NCBI GenBank assembly: GCA_964019425.1
Contig: OZ025793.1
Coordinates: 496,001-560,000, forward strand
DNA: 64,000 nt
Source: Flectonema sp. DT1601
Lineage: Eukaryota > Euglenozoa > Diplonemea > Diplonemida > Diplonemidae
Direction: 5' to 3'
A model generated the notes under the pieces. The model was not told the origin of the DNA. It worked only from the letters and a program-made list of their open reading frames with translations, and made no database searches. A program made the translations under genes and the position numbers. Below are positions 11,701 through 22,297 of this stretch, piece by piece. Every line of letters starts with the position of its first letter. Within the stretch, counting starts at the first letter, position 1.

Positions 11701-12314
11701 ACATCGTTGAAGGAGCTAACTTATTCATTACCCCTGACGCAAGACGTGTTCTTGAGGATGCTGGTGTGATCTTAATGAAAGACGCAACATGTAACAAGGG
11801 AGGTGTTACTTCATCATCACTTGAAGTTCTTGCTGCTCTAGCTATGGATGAAGATCAGCACAATGACTTAGTTTGTGTTCGACCTGACGGAACAGTTCCA
11901 GAGTTCTACAAGAAGTACGTATCATCAGTTCAGAATATCATCGAAGAGAACGCTCGTATGGAATTCGAAGCCTGCTGGAGAGAACGTCAGACTGGAAACT
12001 ATAAATACATGACTGAGATCACTGACTTGTTATCAAAGAAGATTAATAATATTAACGACGTTCTTCGCTCTGGATCCGTATTGAAGGAGAACCCTCACCT
12101 TAAGAAGCTGATCTTAGAAAAGGCTCTTCCATCCCTCCTAATTGAGGAAGCAGGAATGGATCAGATTCTTGAACGTGTTCCTGAAAACTACCTTGACGCT
12201 ATCTGTGGAGCTTACTTTGCTTCCCAATATGTTTACAGATATGGTCTTTCTGGTTCAGAAGTTGAAATTCTTGACTTTATTCAGCATTTTGTCAAGTTTG
12301 AGGGAGCTCAGTAG
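8769..12314 (+). CDS. Mitochondrial large NAD-specific glutamate dehydrogenase with N-terminal GAF-like region
   Basis: 1181 residues, intronless. Oxidatively deaminates glutamate to 2-oxoglutarate and ammonium with NAD+. This is the large (about 115-130 kDa) GDH class of fungi and many protists. Residues 1-40 are rich in Arg and Ser and nearly free of acidic residues, a mitochondrial targeting sequence. Catalytic landmarks: RDISRGGIRM near residue 680, EGGSKGTILL near 722 with the catalytic Lys, FFGPDEGTAGD near 774 and TGGPDGDLGSNEI near 852 in the nucleotide-binding part. Residues about 50-180 (from GVVGTLALVEKNAVYVEAW to ALPIVNNDVVVSVFLLLY) have the strand order and lengths of a GAF domain, which would suggest allosteric control. 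That assignment is inferred by eye. Confidence 0.93.
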   Translation: MSGLLRALRGSARRGPQLSGMRRSGLRPVQKMVPLGRQVRFQSGSTQMQFEGGLRGVVGTLALVEKNAVYVEAWVPHGDGLRCGDAWAASNAEQFAGVRKIHEEAETDTGIMMTAFRSGEAEWTSDIQAADIPGFSSKPEGSFACAALPIVNNDVVVSVFLLLYNTENTPPLDQLKRLRGDVTVAVGHILTGAVSSVDQVFGKGEDVIFEQQKMKVIELLENEGVYSHATIEEEVSSFYNLGISPLYFAQNNPAGIATHLSSFIGAKRAALHTLTEHSDDSDADFSAMSFQFIGKKEATFFCLDDPAEREEMLSKANQYVNVTETGMTTSLTLYRSADPLVFGKSLIMCTATRSRFLNPDVDNDQEPDIWEVSSAQFLRTKSKSTRLRYESILKKAHGHLSPVTVLRDRSPGQVMMLAFPTGAPENGLAHLFGILDYLKLRCTQLFGETFANGTVTYNVYLEPTNPNEQNEVIQRNLVSLSRRMTTLAALPVSAILNKNKTLGPRAKLYLGCAQVFTYHFMPHRSEDFHALREHLTKQDATVATDRLDRLGRHMHKNAVNLHRFNRTVDRYPELAWEIYEDFMRPRKPGSAEGTAEGDNAELVNSIRQTVEDPVDQEILMNCLLFNKSILKTNFFVREKAATSFRLRPELFIGEEFPEVPHAIFMVVGANFEGFHVRFRDISRGGIRMIKSPNQAYFKNQQSLFEENYNLAYTQQLKNKDIPEGGSKGTILLNPGKAQKLPDQSFKAYIDSLLDLMLENNDVVDLMGRKELLFFGPDEGTAGDVVVWAAEHARKRGYQFWKSITTGKPATMGGIPHDRYGMTTRSVHQQVLGVLKSQGIDEKDVTKFQTGGPDGDLGSNEILISCDKTCAIVDGSGVIYDPNALDRDELTRLATERLTVNSFDKSKLSKDGYMVLIEDRKLELPSGEIVESGLAFRNEYHLREELTCDLFVPCGGRPDSVNINNVERMFKDGKPRFKYIVEGANLFITPDARRVLEDAGVILMKDATCNKGGVTSSSLEVLAALAMDEDQHNDLVCVRPDGTVPEFYKKYVSSVQNIIEENARMEFEACWRERQTGNYKYMTEITDLLSKKINNINDVLRSGSVLKENPHLKKLILEKALPSLLIEEAGMDQILERVPENYLDAICGAYFASQYVYRYGLSGSEVEILDFIQHFVKFEGAQ

Positions 12315-14104
12315 GTGTTTACCTCTGTTCCAAGGTTGTGCTGTTAAATTAGCGCGGCGATGCCATATCGCAGACGCTTTTATGGCCCGCAATTCAATAT
12401 TGTGAAGTACTTTTCCCTCTCTTCTTTATTTTTTTTCTCTCCACCGAAGTTTTATTATTATTCTTCACGTACATTGACATCGATTCACATAAAAAAGTGA
12501 AACGAGAAGAAGGGGAAAAAGAAGAAAAAAAAAAAAAAAAACGAAGTTATTTTAAAAAAAATTTCGTTATTTTTACAATGACCGCGGGTGCCTTGTTATG
12601 TTTTCTCCCAGAAGCACAGCAGGTGCGTGCCAGGTCAGATAGTGGTATACACAAGCCGCCTACGTGCACTTTAGTTCTCACGTAGGCGAAAATAAAGGAT
12701 GCTTCCCACCTGTCTTAAAAAAAACGTGAAAGAAACATTTTTTTTTTTCTCCCCCAAAATTGCATAACGCAAAAAAGATGAAAAACAACAATTGGTTGGA
12801 AAAAAAAAAAAAAAAAAAAAAAGCAAACAAACGTGTACACAATTGTAGCAAAAAACGTAACCTGCCTTACATGGTGGTGCTCCCCCTCCTGAATTTTAAA
12901 CATTCTTTTTTTAAAAAAAAACTAAAGTATGAGTTGTAAACCAAAGTGCGATTGTGAGAGCAACATGTGCCGCTTGCAAGTGACACCTGTCTGTGAGTAG
13001 AAAGAAACAAAAAAAAAGAGATGCAATGATATTTAGCAAACAGTTTCCCTGTCTAACATCTGAAGTGCATCCATGTTCCATCTATAAAAAACTAGACTCC
13101 CTCTTGTTTTAGTAAAGTTAGGGAAGAGTAATTACTACTTCTACAGACGGAGTTATGAAAAAAAAAAAAAATAGAAAAAGAAGAAGAAAAAACAAAAGAA
13201 AACAATTCCTCTCCTGGAGTACTTGTCAAGTGCTCATTGTAAAATGATTTCGCCTTCAGATAAGAACAAAAAAGAACTATGAGAGCCAGTCATTAGTATT
13301 GTCTTGTTTATGTCCTTACTGGAAAATGTTTTTCAATGTAGTTTCGGTGCTTTCCTAACAAAAAGAAAAAAAAAAATAGTAATGGAAGAAAGCAAAGTGT
13401 TGGCGGTGTTTCATTCCCTCTCACTAAGTTTTACGATATCCGAATGCTTTACGGCGAAGAGATGTGCTCTTGCACGTTACTTTCGCTGTGCAACCGGCTC
13501 TATGATTATATTACCCCCCTTGTCTCATTCAGTACCATTCCTAAGCCTGATGGCTCTCGCTTTTGTTTCACACAAAGAGTTCCTGTACTTTTTTTATTGT
13601 CTTCGTTGAAGGATCGTTTGAAAACCTTTGGAAAGGACGGGATTATAAATAACCAAAAAAAAAAAAAAAAAAAAAACAAACAAAACGCAAATTTTTCCCA
13701 AACAAAAAGAAAAAAAGTAGGAAAAAATAAAATTGAAAGGCCAAGGAAAATTCCGCATGCGAATAAACAACAAAAAAAAAAAAAAAAAAGAGACCCCCTC
13801 CCTTTCGGTCTTTCTCATAAACGTTATCAAAATATAAGGAATAACGATGGCATTGGTCCCCCTCCCCATATGAACAAAAAAAAAAAAAAAAAAAGGAAGA
13901 AAATGATTTTCTAACAATTCTAGCATAACTGCAATGCTGGAATCTTTTTGTGAGTGATAAGTTCTCTTGTGAGAGTTAGTTAGTTTGTTATTCATTCCTC
14001 ACAAAGCCACACAATATGGATTACTGAAGTATCTTTGAGTGAGATTCCTCACTGACATAAATTCTAAATAGACATACTCATTTTCATTCTCAGGCCGCAC
14101 ACAG
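12315..14104. other. Intergenic region, low complexity
   Basis: No supportable gene in 1.8 kb. It holds several A runs (near 12525-12540, 12800-12822, 13656-13677, 13772-13789, 13876-13894) that create Lys-rich or Phe-rich false ORFs. It ends in the acceptor TTTTCATTCTCAG (AG at 14092-14093), 11 nt before the next start. Confidence 0.5.
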
Positions 14105-16014
14105 ATGGCTGGAGTCGAGGAAACGTTGCCTGCAACGCTGATGGAACCGACAGGCACGCAGTCGACATGTAAATTGGTATCTCTCGATCCCGATGTTGAA
14201 GACGTTATGTTTGATGCTGGTGATGAATTCAGTATGGGAAGGAATAGCAGCTGTTCAATTACTTTGAAGAATCCTTACGTGTCTCAAAACCATTTCAAAC
14301 TATACAGTTCAGCAGCTGGAGATATCTACGTACATGACTTGTCGTGTAATGGAACGTGGGTTGGACAGATGTCAAATTTAAGAAAAATCGGACAAGGAAA
14401 CAGAAAAAAAATTTCCGACGGCGATTTTTTAACCTGCCTCGACCAAAGCAACGTCGCCAACAAAGGTAAATTATTATTTCGTCTGGAACAACCAAAAGTG
14501 GCCCAGGAAAGAAGTTTTCAATGGGGAGCGGTTTCCCAGGAATATATTATAAGCGATCAATTGGGAAAAGGAAGTTTTGCATCAGTACACACAGCAACTC
14601 ACATAAAATCTGGTGAACAATTCGCTGCTAAAATTATGGATAAAAAAAAACTAACTCTCGTCAAAGATTTCTGTGTCTCTAAACTACTAGAGGAAGTCAA
14701 TCTTTTGAAGAGAGTTTCTCACAAGAATGTTGCGAAAATAAAAGATGTTTTTAACGATGATGATTTCCTTTGTATTATTCTTGAACTCATCCGCGGAGGA
14801 GACATGGTATGTATTACGCACCCTCCATTACTACTACTAATACTTTCCAACAATCATAATAAATAACCCACAGCTTGACTACGTTGTCAACTCCAGAACC
14901 TTCACAGAAGCTGAAGCAAAGATGATGTTTGTTCAGCTTGTTGAGGTTTGTTTACTTTTCTTAAATAAATTACATCCACTGTAATGAGACACAAAAACTT
15001 TTCACAAAACAGGCGCTTCTCTACCTCCATTCTGAAGACGTAGTTCACAGAGACTTAAAACCGGAAAATATATTGATAGGAACAAAACCTGGATTCGTTG
15101 TACCAGCAGCAGTTCCTGGACAATGTGGATTCGGAAAGAAAGAAATTCCGGTTGATAAATTAGTATTGATATTATCAGACTTTGGACTTGCAAAATACAT
15201 CGGAGGCACCAACACCATGATGACAATGTGTGGTACTCCTGTTTATATCGCTCCGGAAGTACAAAGGGGAGGGGGATACACAAAAGATGTTGATACCTGG
15301 AGTATAGGTGTGTACTGTTTTCTTATTTCAAAATCACAACATCAATTCCCCAACTAATAAAACCAACAGGAATAATATTATACGTTCTTCTAACTGGACA
15401 CCAACCTAAGAATGCTGACGCTGGTAAGACAAAATTCCCCGACAAGTACTGGGCGAGAGTCACTACCGAAGCAAAGGACTTGACAGATAAACTGTTGCAA
15501 GTAAAACCTGTTTTTCGTATTAATTTAGCGGGTGTGGTAAACCATCCTTGGTTGATTAATGAAACTATCCAAGGTCGCGAACGTGCCGAAGAAATCTGCA
15601 AAACCAAGCGAAAGGGAGACGAAGTTAACAATGTGTTGAAAAGATCAAAAGATGCGGAAGTAATGTCTACAAGTCCGTCACCACCACCACCACCACCACC
15701 ACCACCATCACCAATCTGGTACTGGAAGGCTGCTATTGATGGAAGTGATTCCGATGCTGAATCTTGGAAGGCTTACACTAATGACGAGTCAAAACAAATT
15801 GAGGTATGTAATCTTACAAATTATATTATTGTAGTTCTTTAATTGATTTTATCTCTTCGATCACAACCAACAGAACGGCTACCAACGACACCTTGATAAG
15901 CTTCAGAACACTGTGAGAGTTAACGGAAGTTACAAAATTGATTTAAATAAAATGTTTCAGTGGAATCTGAAAGAACCAAATAAGCAACGAGACGTTAAAC
16001 GAGTTATCCCTTAA
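14105..16014 (+). CDS. FHA-domain Ser/Thr kinase, Chk2/Rad53-like
   Basis: Five exons: 14105-14806, 14874-14945, 15013-15307, 15370-15803 and 15874-16014; splicing gives 547 residues. Residues about 20-120 form an FHA domain, which binds phosphothreonine: FSMGRNSSC, VSQNHFKLY and DLSCNGTWVG. The kinase domain has a glycine loop LGKGSFASV near residue 150, FAAKIMDKKKL with the catalytic Lys, VVHRDLKPENIL near 270, SDFGLAKYIGG and GTPVYIAPEVQ. All catalytic residues are present. FHA followed by a CAMK-type kinase is the Chk2/Rad53 layout of DNA-damage checkpoint kinases. A run of nine Pro (SPSPPPPPPPPPSP) lies after the kinase domain. An acceptor AG at 14092-14093 precedes the ATG. The exons join in frame at every junction. 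The checkpoint role is inferred from architecture. Confidence 0.88.
14807..14873 (+). other. Intron 1 of FHA-kinase gene (67 nt)
   Basis: Donor GTATGT, acceptor AACCCACAG, phase 0. Contains ACTAATA, a plausible branch site. The joined product reads GGDM then LDYVVNSRTF, a continuous kinase sequence. Confidence 0.85.
14946..15012 (+). other. Intron 2 of FHA-kinase gene (67 nt)
   Basis: Donor GTTTGT, acceptor CACAAAACAG, phase 0. Joins VQLVE to ALLYLHSEDVVHRDLKPEN. Confidence 0.85.
15308..15369 (+). other. Intron 3 of FHA-kinase gene (62 nt)
   Basis: Donor GTGTGT, acceptor AACCAACAG, phase 1. Contains ACTAATA 18 nt before the acceptor. Joins DTWSIG to IILYVLLTGHQP, the usual kinase helix F region. 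Confidence 0.85.
15804..15873 (+). other. Intron 4 of FHA-kinase gene (70 nt)
   Basis: Donor GTATGT, acceptor ACAACCAACAG, phase 0. Joins the exon ending SKQIE to the last exon starting NGYQRHLDKL. Confidence 0.75.
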
Positions 16015-16517
16015 GGAAATGCTTAACCAACTCTGCTATTATGCAGAATAGCACCTGAATACTCTTCGTTTATTTAGCCTGCGAGAAGAGATGTGTGCTG
16101 ATTGCTTAGTATCCTTTTAAAGAGAGACTCTCCTCTCCTCAGTAAACACCTCCATCAATTCTCGTTATTCGTTAATATTTGTGCCACGGAAGATTAAAAA
16201 TAAATAAATAAATAAATTCATTCTTCGTGACATTTTGGTCCCTCTATACCTTTTTAGGAAAATACCACAATTCCGATCTTTTTATCTCCGTGTTTGGCCT
16301 GTAGGCCGATGGATGCGATCGCAAGAAAAAACAAGCGTCAGAAAGAAGACCCGAGAGGAAGAGAAGAAAAAAAAAAAAAAAAAAAAAAAATACAACACCG
16401 AAATCAAGAACGCATATCCCTTCTTAGCTCATTTTTTCATTCGTAGAGAGAGAGAGAGACAAGTGAGTTAGTTTTAATTAGCAAAACTGTTCAACAGATA
16501 TCGAAAACAAGAAAAAA
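16015..16517. other. Intergenic region
   Basis: No gene seen. A possible stem lies at 16036-16053 (CTGCTATTATGCAGAATAG) just after the kinase gene. An A23 run is near 16368-16390. The likely acceptor TGTTCAACAG ends at 16497, 20 nt before the next ATG. Confidence 0.45.
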
Positions 16518-17520
16518 ATGAAAACCGCTGCAGCAGTTCTCGCAGTTATCGCCTCCGCTCAGGCTGGCGTCCCAGTTGTTTCTGGTGTGCCACTAGCAGC
16601 AGATGTCGGTAAGTTTCCAACTGTTACATCTCACGGTATGGGAGACAGTTGTTTTAATGCAGGAATGAAGAGTATTACTCAAGCAATTGGTAACGCTACT
16701 GCTAGTTACGCTACTTGTGTCGCAACTGGTAAGGATCACCTAATTGATACCATTAATGGTTTCTTTATGACTATGGATGAGAATGTTGATGTCTTTGCTG
16801 CAAACATTAAGAAAGATCCAAAACTCGCAAACGGTTTCAACGCTGTTGGATTCTCTCAAGGTAACAGCATTATCCGTGGATACATCCACAAGTACAACAA
16901 CCCTCCAGTAAAGACTTTCTTATCTGTTCACGGAACTGTTATGGGTGTCGCTGGATTCCCAAACTGTAACCCAGATGGTCTTCTTGCTCCTGTTTGTAGA
17001 CGTCTTGATAATGAACTTGGTATGTTGTTATAATTTATTTAAGTTAATTGGGTTCTGATTGAGTTCTTTAATAAAAAACGTAAACCAAACAGGTGCCGAC
17101 GCCTACACCAACTGCACCCAGAGAACTCTCTTTCAGGCCAACTACTACAGAGATCCGTTGAGAGTAACCACTCCTGAGTACAAGGAATTCTCTGCCTTGG
17201 CACAGTGGAACGGAGAAGGAAACTACTTCCAGCCAGCTTGGAAAGAGAACTTCGTTAAGGTTGACAGATTTGCGATGATTAAAGCCATGAAGGATACCAT
17301 GGTATTCCCGAATGATGGTGAATGGTGGGGTCAGTTCCGTCCTGGTTCTTACAAATACAAGGAACAGATGAACGAAACCGACTACTACAAGAGAGACTTA
17401 TTTGGACTTAAGACCGTTGACGAGGCAGGAAAGATCGTTTACAACCACACTGACGGTAACCACTTGGTCTTTACCGTAGAACAGCTTCAGTGGTGGGTTC
17501 TTAACTACTTTTTGGAATAG
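16518..17520 (+). CDS. Palmitoyl-protein thioesterase, PPT1-like
   Basis: Two exons, 16518-17019 and 17093-17520, giving 309 residues. Removes palmitate from cysteines of S-acylated proteins during lysosomal degradation. The N-terminus MKTAAAVLAVIASAQA is a signal peptide. Family landmarks: TSHGMGDSC near the start, the nucleophile elbow GFSQG with Ser113, Asp of PNDGEWWG at about 242 and His of DGNHLVF at about 291, completing Ser-Asp-His. The segments VHGTVMGVAGFPNC and QANYYRDPLRV align with the corresponding PPT1 segments. Length matches the family. An acceptor AG lies at 16496-16497. The single 73-nt intron joins in frame (NELG / ADAYTNCT). Confidence 0.92.
17020..17092 (+). other. Intron of the PPT1-like gene (73 nt)
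   Basis: Donor GTATGT, acceptor GTAAACCAAACAG, phase 1. The sequence before the acceptor is A/C-rich rather than pyrimidine-rich. Confidence 0.88.
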
Positions 17521-17895
17521 AATTGTGTTACAGAAATAAAACAATAAAAAAATGACATTTTCTCCTTAAGAGAAAGCGTGGCATTTACTCGTTAACCGTG
17601 ATATTCACTCCCCCTTCCACACGTCTTCGTACTTACGTTCCATTCTCTTCCTTTCAAAAAAAAAAAAAAAAAAAAGTGAGGAAATAGAAAACGAAAAGAA
17701 CGTAAAATAAATTAAAGTCGTCCCACCGGGACAAGGCAACCCCCACAAATGGTTTGCTGCGTTTCTTTCTTTTGTTCTGAAAAAAAAAGTATTTTTTGAT
17801 AGCCTTTCATATATACTCCTTCAACCCTATTCAGACACGGGATGGATCAACCATATGCTACCAACACAAGTAACTAAAGCCTTCTATTCTAAACG
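17521..17895. other. Intergenic region
   Basis: No gene seen. Contains an A19 run at about 17658-17675 and the acceptor CTTCAACCCTATTCAG (AG at 17833-17834) for the next gene. Confidence 0.5.
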
Positions 17896-18960
17896 ATGAT
17901 TTTTGATGACTGGTGGGACTATGCCTTAGTGATAGGATGTAGTTGTTTGATAGTACTAATTAGTATATTGCTTTGCTTAAGGTGTAGGAAACCTTCTTCA
18001 GACAAGAATGAAACTCCTAATTGGGGTACAACTCCCCTGACAGAAGATACGCCAGGGGACGTACCACTTGCGGGTTTACCACCCTCAGAATATTCATCGC
18101 CTGATCAATTCTCAAAGAGAGATATTTACCATTCGGGGGGATCGCCTCAAAAGAAATTAATAATAAAAAAATTACCTGGTGAGTTTATAGGTTTCGTACT
18201 ACGAAGACCTTCTCCATTGGAGATCATTCGGGCTGAGGGTGCTGTGGCCAATATTCGACGCCACCTTCATAATTCAATTCTTACAAAGGTCGACTCCAAA
18301 AGACTTACACTTAAAGAAATCAGAACTTATATGAAAGCGAATACAGCTTTTACGATTACAATAAAGACGTCTTCAATGGAGCATAAAACTTTTCCGATTT
18401 CACGTCCATCGCTTGATTCACCTTTAGGATTGGTATTACATGAAGCATTAGTGATTGAGAGAATAGTGAAAAATAGCCCGGCAGACGTTGCGGGTCTCTC
18501 TGCGTATGTCGGGTGGGATATAACTCGTTTGAACGGCACTGAATTAACTTCTATTGAACACTACGACGAGTTGATAAATAATATAAATAGCAGTAAAATA
18601 TTCTCAGTTGGATTAACGAAAAGACCTCATGAGGATTTATATTCCTTAGCGTCATCGTCGGCTTCTTCATCTTCTTCATCTGACGAAGACATTTTAGGAA
18701 GAACTTTATCAACGCTTCCCGACTTTATTTGTGAACCAGAAACGTATCCCGATAACATAACATTGTTAGTTGTCATCAGGTCTTTAGGTTTTTTACACCT
18801 TGTTAATCAAATAAAAAGAAGTCGTTTAACCATTGGTAGTGCAACAGAAAACAATCTCAGCCTAGTCGGAGCTACTAAAGTTGAAATTGAAGCAATTTTT
18901 GCAGCAATTGGTAAGGGTGCTCATGTGCTTGGTATTAAGCGTGACTTGGCTCAGCCGTAA
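17896..18960 (+). CDS. Membrane-anchored protein with two PDZ-like domains
   Basis: 354 residues, intronless. The N-terminus has one hydrophobic helix (ALVIGCSCLIVLISILLCL, residues about 9-27) followed by RCRK, predicting a signal-anchor with a cytosolic C-terminal part. After a Pro/Ser linker come two PDZ-like modules. The first, about residues 86-150, starts KKLIIKKLPGEFIGFVLRR. The second, about 155-235, runs LGLVLHEALVIERIVKNSP, then ADVAGLSAYVGWDITRLNG and ends in SKIFSVGLTK; it has the spacing of a PDZ domain, with PLGLVL as candidate carboxylate-binding loop. A Ser-rich segment (SSSASSSSSSDED) follows. PDZ domains bind protein C-termini, so this is a scaffold candidate. Acceptor AG at 17833-17834. 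Confidence 0.72.
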   Translation: MIFDDWWDYALVIGCSCLIVLISILLCLRCRKPSSDKNETPNWGTTPLTEDTPGDVPLAGLPPSEYSSPDQFSKRDIYHSGGSPQKKLIIKKLPGEFIGFVLRRPSPLEIIRAEGAVANIRRHLHNSILTKVDSKRLTLKEIRTYMKANTAFTITIKTSSMEHKTFPISRPSLDSPLGLVLHEALVIERIVKNSPADVAGLSAYVGWDITRLNGTELTSIEHYDELINNINSSKIFSVGLTKRPHEDLYSLASSSASSSSSSDEDILGRTLSTLPDFICEPETYPDNITLLVVIRSLGFLHLVNQIKRSRLTIGSATENNLSLVGATKVEIEAIFAAIGKGAHVLGIKRDLAQP

Positions 18961-19144
18961 TTTGGCTGTACAGTCTTTTGTAGTTTTTTTAGAATTCATT
19001 TTTTTCCTGTTTTTATTTGTTTATTTGTTTTTAAACGGTTTCGTATCTGTTTTTTTTTTTTTTTGAATTTCTTTTTGATATTGATTTTATTATACATTAA
19101 TGAAAAGACATATTATTCCAATTTAGGTCACACACGGCTACTGC
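18961..19144. other. Short intergenic spacer with splice acceptor
   Basis: T-rich. Contains the acceptor TATTATTCCAATTTAG (AG at 19125-19126), 18 nt before the next ATG. Confidence 0.5.
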
Positions 19145-20263
19145 ATGGCGTTTACAAATTCAGGTACCTCGTGGAAGTCATTGCACGCTCTGAATCAGGA
19201 GAGAGAAGCGATTGAGAATATCATAGAAAGGGAAGCGCTTTGGAGAGAATGCGACAACGGATGTCTTCGAATTGGGAATAGAGAACTAACCCAGAGAATG
19301 GAATTGGTGATGATGCTATGGAAGGGAAGTATTGTTGCATCAAAGAAACCGGGTTGCCTTGTTATTTATGATAAACCTCAATCGTCAATATGTGAATTAA
19401 GTTCTTGTGAAGATAACACTGAGTCTCATTCAGCTGATATGTGCCCGACCCCCCCTGAGAATAATCCGATACTAAGTGCACTGTCGTCACCAATACAACC
19501 AAATCATCATAATCACCATATTCCACAAATATCAATAGATAATTGTTTTGGTGGTGATTGGAAACTTGATTTTGGTGGTATTCATGTGGAGCAGGTTACC
19601 TCCCAACCTGGTTCTCCGGAACCTGAAGTTGTAAATCAATTTTTAGATCCTTCACTCTTTATTGGAAAAGGATTAACAAGTCAGCTAACAACACCAAGAA
19701 CTCCAAGGGATTCTGAAGTCTCTGAGAGAGAAATGACGGCATTTGTGTTTTGGCATTGGGACGGCGACTGCGACGGCATTCTCAGTGAGGATGAAACTCG
19801 TCGCTTTGTAGAATCAAATGAGTGGAATCAATCTTGGGATTCAATTTGTTTTGATGTTGGTATCGATGTAAACGAAGGACTTAAACCAAAAGATTTCATT
19901 CATCTGTTGTACTTACGTTCCAATGATTCTAATTTAGGTATTGTTCATCTTTATGGAATCGCTAAGCGACTTTCAAGAGAACAAAATTTCGACAACGTCT
20001 ACAATGAACACAGATTAATAACTATATTTAATAAATGGGACAGCACGGCACCTCATGGGTTTTGGTCTCACGATGATGCTGTTGCCTGTCAAAGAACAAC
20101 TCAACCAAACGAACCAGTCCCGTCTTCAGAAGAATGGAGCAGCCTCTGTAGTAGTCTTGGAGCCAGTCCTTTGGGTCTGAGCTCTTCTGATTTAGCGTTA
20201 CTGTACTCAATGGGAAATGATAATCAACTACATCTTGATTTCGAAGCGAGTAGAAGAGTCTAA
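19145..20263 (+). CDS. EF-hand-containing protein of unknown function
   Basis: 372 residues, intronless. I do not recognise the N-terminal part. Residues about 205-216 are a canonical EF-hand loop, DGDCDGILSEDE, inside FWHWDGDCDGILSEDETRRFV, with acidic ligands at positions 1, 3, 5 and 12. Two later segments (SWDSICFDVGIDVNEGLKPKDF and FNKWDSTAPHGFWSHDDAVA) look like degenerate EF-hands, so a paired calcium-binding unit of which only the first site is intact is likely. The N-terminal 60 residues are rich in charged helices (NQEREAIENIIEREALWREC). A Ser/Pro-rich linker with TTPRTPRDSE is a possible phosphorylation region. Calcium sensing is inferred from one good loop. No transmembrane segment or signal peptide. 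Acceptor AG at 19125-19126. Confidence 0.72.
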   Translation: MAFTNSGTSWKSLHALNQEREAIENIIEREALWRECDNGCLRIGNRELTQRMELVMMLWKGSIVASKKPGCLVIYDKPQSSICELSSCEDNTESHSADMCPTPPENNPILSALSSPIQPNHHNHHIPQISIDNCFGGDWKLDFGGIHVEQVTSQPGSPEPEVVNQFLDPSLFIGKGLTSQLTTPRTPRDSEVSEREMTAFVFWHWDGDCDGILSEDETRRFVESNEWNQSWDSICFDVGIDVNEGLKPKDFIHLLYLRSNDSNLGIVHLYGIAKRLSREQNFDNVYNEHRLITIFNKWDSTAPHGFWSHDDAVACQRTTQPNEPVPSSEEWSSLCSSLGASPLGLSSSDLALLYSMGNDNQLHLDFEASRRV

Positions 20264-21775
20264 ATAGACTTCATCATTCAACACGATTTCATTCATAAAC
20301 TGCTGCCGTTGCTAATGTTCTCCGTTTGTCGGACGAAAACAGCTGGCAGCTGGAGCATAGATGTTGTTTATTGTCTCACACGGACAATCTGTTTTTTCAA
20401 AATGTAAAAAAATTCACCCGTTTTTTTTTGCATATTATTGCACAGTAACCTTTTCTGTACCTGGCTGTAGTATTATTTGTGTTTAATTTTAATCCCTGTC
20501 TTGTACCCGTGTCAGCTTTCCTTTAGCAGTTTGACTTCCTCGTTTGATAATTTGCAAAAGAGGGAACCACTTCAAGCAACGGTAATGCCTGAAGAAACTT
20601 ATTAGTATGATGTAGTCCTGGCTTGGCTTCGCTTTGGCTTATGAACCAAAATGTAAACACCAACAGGTGTTTAGGTAGTGAAGAGCACAGCGTTTTCTGT
20701 ATTATGCTAGCGAACGAAAACTTTTTTTTCTTTAAGCCTTTCTGTCTTTGCTGACGACCATGGTCAACGGAGACCTTTTTTTATATCTACTACACTGAAA
20801 TAATTAGGATTTGTTATGTTTTTTGTTACGAATGGAATTATTTGCACTGATGAAAATAAATATGTGAATCGAACTGCTCACTTGTTTATTTAGGCTTTCC
20901 TTTTGTTCCTTTCCTCTATTTTGTTTTTCGTGTAACTCAGCATACTATCACTCCCTTTACGTTGTGTGATGATTATTCGGACTAATTCTCTCTCTCTGTT
21001 TTTTTTTCAATATTAAAAAGTTTAAGTTTCGCTAAATATTACATGGTCACTTCCTGTAAGTTCTGATTTTTTTTTTTTTTTTTTAAATTTCTTTTTTGTC
21101 CCCTTTTTTTCTCCCGAGAGCTGCTGGTTTCAGCTGACAGCTGACAGCTGAGAGCGCCATTTCTTTTTTCTTTTGCAACGTTTAATGACTATTACACGAG
21201 CCACTAAAACCCCCATATTCGACAGCATGTATGGAGTTGGTATGTTTATATAGAAACGTTATATTTGTATGCTTTACTTCCCTTCAATCTCTCGGAAATA
21301 AGCATAAAACACTTCTAGTTTTTTTTTTTTTTTTTTTTTTTTTCCCCCCGCTTTGTGCAAGTAGCTATCTCATCTGTAAACTGTTTCTTCACGCCATTTT
21401 AATGGCTTGTAATCGCTGCTGTTTTCTTTTTTTTTTGTAGCAGTGTTTTCTCAACCATCAGGTCGCGGATGTGATTTTTTTTAATGCTATATAAAAAGTG
21501 GGATCTTTTTTTTTTTTTTTCCCCCCAGTTTTCGGCGTTTTGTTCCCCCCTTCCGTCTTCCAATTAGTATTAAATAACCGGCTGTTAATACATCCGTCAT
21601 TGTGATTGTCGTTGTAGTATGTTTCAACACGTTACCTTGAAGCTAGTCCTTGTTCTGTGAGCTGTCTTGAGGTCTCTTGGAGATAGAGACAAAAATTGTG
21701 TTTTATATTTGAATAGGCAGAGAAAAAGAAATGCATTTTTCTTATTTACATTATTGTCTCATGTTGGGGGTTTAT

Positions 21776-21814
<39 letters not shown>

Positions 21815-22177
21815 GTTTCTTTCTTGATTATATAAAAATAGACTAGACTAGTTTACTTTATTATGTCTATCAAAAGAGTTACTTTTTTGTTTGCACTGTC
21901 GAACTTTCACTGTATTAGCATCATTTTGTTAATGCATTTCTTTTTTTTTTTCCACGGACAACAAAAAACCCTCTGCGGTATCGAGGCATAGTAAAACATT
22001 TTAAAAAAAAAAAAGAAAAAAAATTTAATTCATTATTTGGTAGAATGTACATAACATTAGCTTGCCTTTTCCTTACCTGTGGAATCATGCCATTTGATAT
22101 GAATTGAGAAGGCGGTTAAGTATATATCTGGCCCTAATAGATATTTCCTCGCTCCTTTTTTTTCCTCTTTTTCACCC

Positions 22178-22297
22178 TTGCTATTGCTATTGCTATTGCT
22201 ATTGCTATTGCTATTGCTATTGCTATTGCTATTGCTATTGCTATTGCTATTGCTATTGCTATTGCTATTGCTATTGCTATTGCTATTGCTATTGCTT
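22178..22297 (+). repeat. Hexanucleotide microsatellite (TTGCTA)n
   Basis: About 19-20 near-perfect tandem copies of the 6-mer TTGCTA, followed directly by a T run of about 22 and, after CTTTTG, an A run of about 17. It makes false Cys-Tyr and Ala-Ile repeat ORFs on the two strands. Confidence 0.95.

Noticed and set aside
13444-13995. ORFs of 130-156 residues on both strands before the FHA-kinase
   Set aside because: Composed mainly of Lys or Phe runs from poly(A)/poly(T), with no domain and no acceptor placed for them.
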